NCBI GenBank assembly: GCA_031259875.1 | Contig: JAIRKW010000186.1 | Coordinates: 1 to 14,534 of the forward strand | Reading direction: 5' to 3' | Origin: Campylobacteraceae bacterium | GTDB taxonomy: Bacteria > Campylobacterota > Campylobacteria > Campylobacterales > Campylobacteraceae | Length of the DNA stretch: 14,534 nt | Part shown: piece by piece, positions 14,298-14,534 of the stretch | How positions within the stretch are numbered: position 1 is the first letter of the stretch | Layout of the letters: each line of letters opens with the position of its first letter | The notes under the pieces: model-generated | The model's input: the letters and a program-made list of their open reading frames with translations, nothing else | Databases searched by the model: none | Told to the model about the DNA's origin: nothing | Made by a program: the position numbers and the translations under genes

Positions 14298-14534
14298 TTA
14301 TAAAGAACCGGTCTATCTCATAAGTGTTGTGGCAAAAGTTTTGGAAATTCACCCGCAGACATTAAGGCAATACGAAAGAGAGGGGCTTATAGTCCCATCG
14401 CGTACTGAAGGAAAAATGAGGCTTTATTCGCAAATGGATATAGACAGGATAAAGCTTATATTGCGTTTGACACGCGAACTTGGCGTTAATTTGGCTGGAG
14501 TCGATGTTGTTTTGCAATTAAAAGAGAAAATGGA
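14290..14534 (+). CDS. hspR: MerR-family heat-shock repressor HspR, 3' end cut by window edge
   Basis: The first 81 residues are present. The ATG at 14290 lies inside the end of cbpA and has AGGAGA (14279-14284) 5 bases upstream. The N-terminal MerR helix-turn-helix reads YLISVVAKVLEIHPQTLRQYEREGLIVPSRTEGKMRLYS, followed by the wing and IDRIKLILRLTRELGVNLAGVDVVLQLKEKM. LEIHPQTLRQYEREGL and the GVNLAGVDVVL segment are typical of HspR, which binds HAIR palindromes upstream of chaperone genes and, in Helicobacter and Campylobacter, represses cbpA, groESL and dnaK operons. The position after cbpA fits autoregulation. No canonical HAIR palindrome is seen in the cbpA promoter region, however. Confidence 0.92.
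   Translation, partial: MHDYKEPVYLISVVAKVLEIHPQTLRQYEREGLIVPSRTEGKMRLYSQMDIDRIKLILRLTRELGVNLAGVDVVLQLKEKM

Overview
This looks like the chromosome of a member of the Campylobacterota (Epsilonproteobacteria), most likely a Sulfurimonas-like or related environmental lineage. The evidence is the AT-rich, tightly packed coding, the many extended -10 (TGnTATAAT) promoters without clear -35 boxes, and the gene content. The blocks lolA / secA / LolC-E-type permease and cprS-cprR-htrA / cbpA-hspR match, from memory, arrangements in Campylobacter and Helicobacter. The genus is inference.

Layout. (1) 1-2545, minus strand: an apparent three-gene operon. It holds a 60-residue one-helix membrane protein, a 645-residue lipoprotein that fuses an NlpC/P60 peptidase (with SH3b domain) to an M15 metallopeptidase, and, overlapping it by 4 bases, a secreted-protein gene broken by two in-frame TAG codons and running off the left edge. 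(2) 2607-3914, plus strand: a Pif1/RecD-like helicase, divergent from that operon and sharing a very short promoter region with it. (3) 4133-5371, plus strand: a lipoprotein with about seven GLUG repeats behind a very AT-rich promoter region, closed by a 16-bp terminator hairpin. It appears to be an accessory insertion. (4) 5462-9847: lolA on the minus strand, divergent from secA and a LolC/E-type permease on the plus strand. (5) 9849-13237, minus strand: the htrA-cprR-cprS block, a periplasmic protease followed by an OmpR-family two-component system. (6) 13407 to the right end, plus strand: the co-chaperone gene cbpA overlapping the heat-shock repressor gene hspR, which is cut by the window edge.

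How the genes fit together. Almost everything concerns the cell envelope or protein quality control. SecA exports precursors. LolA and the permease move lipoproteins to the outer membrane, and the window itself encodes two lipoproteins. The fused lipoprotein should cut peptidoglycan peptides. HtrA degrades or refolds misfolded periplasmic proteins, next to the CprRS system tied to envelope stress in Campylobacter. CbpA and HspR form the cytoplasmic chaperone and repressor pair. I do not see a defence system, CRISPR array, tRNA, rRNA, insertion sequence or prophage. The most unusual items are the double-hydrolase lipoprotein, its neighbouring gene with two amber codons, and the GLUG-repeat lipoprotein with a 36-bp exact internal repeat.
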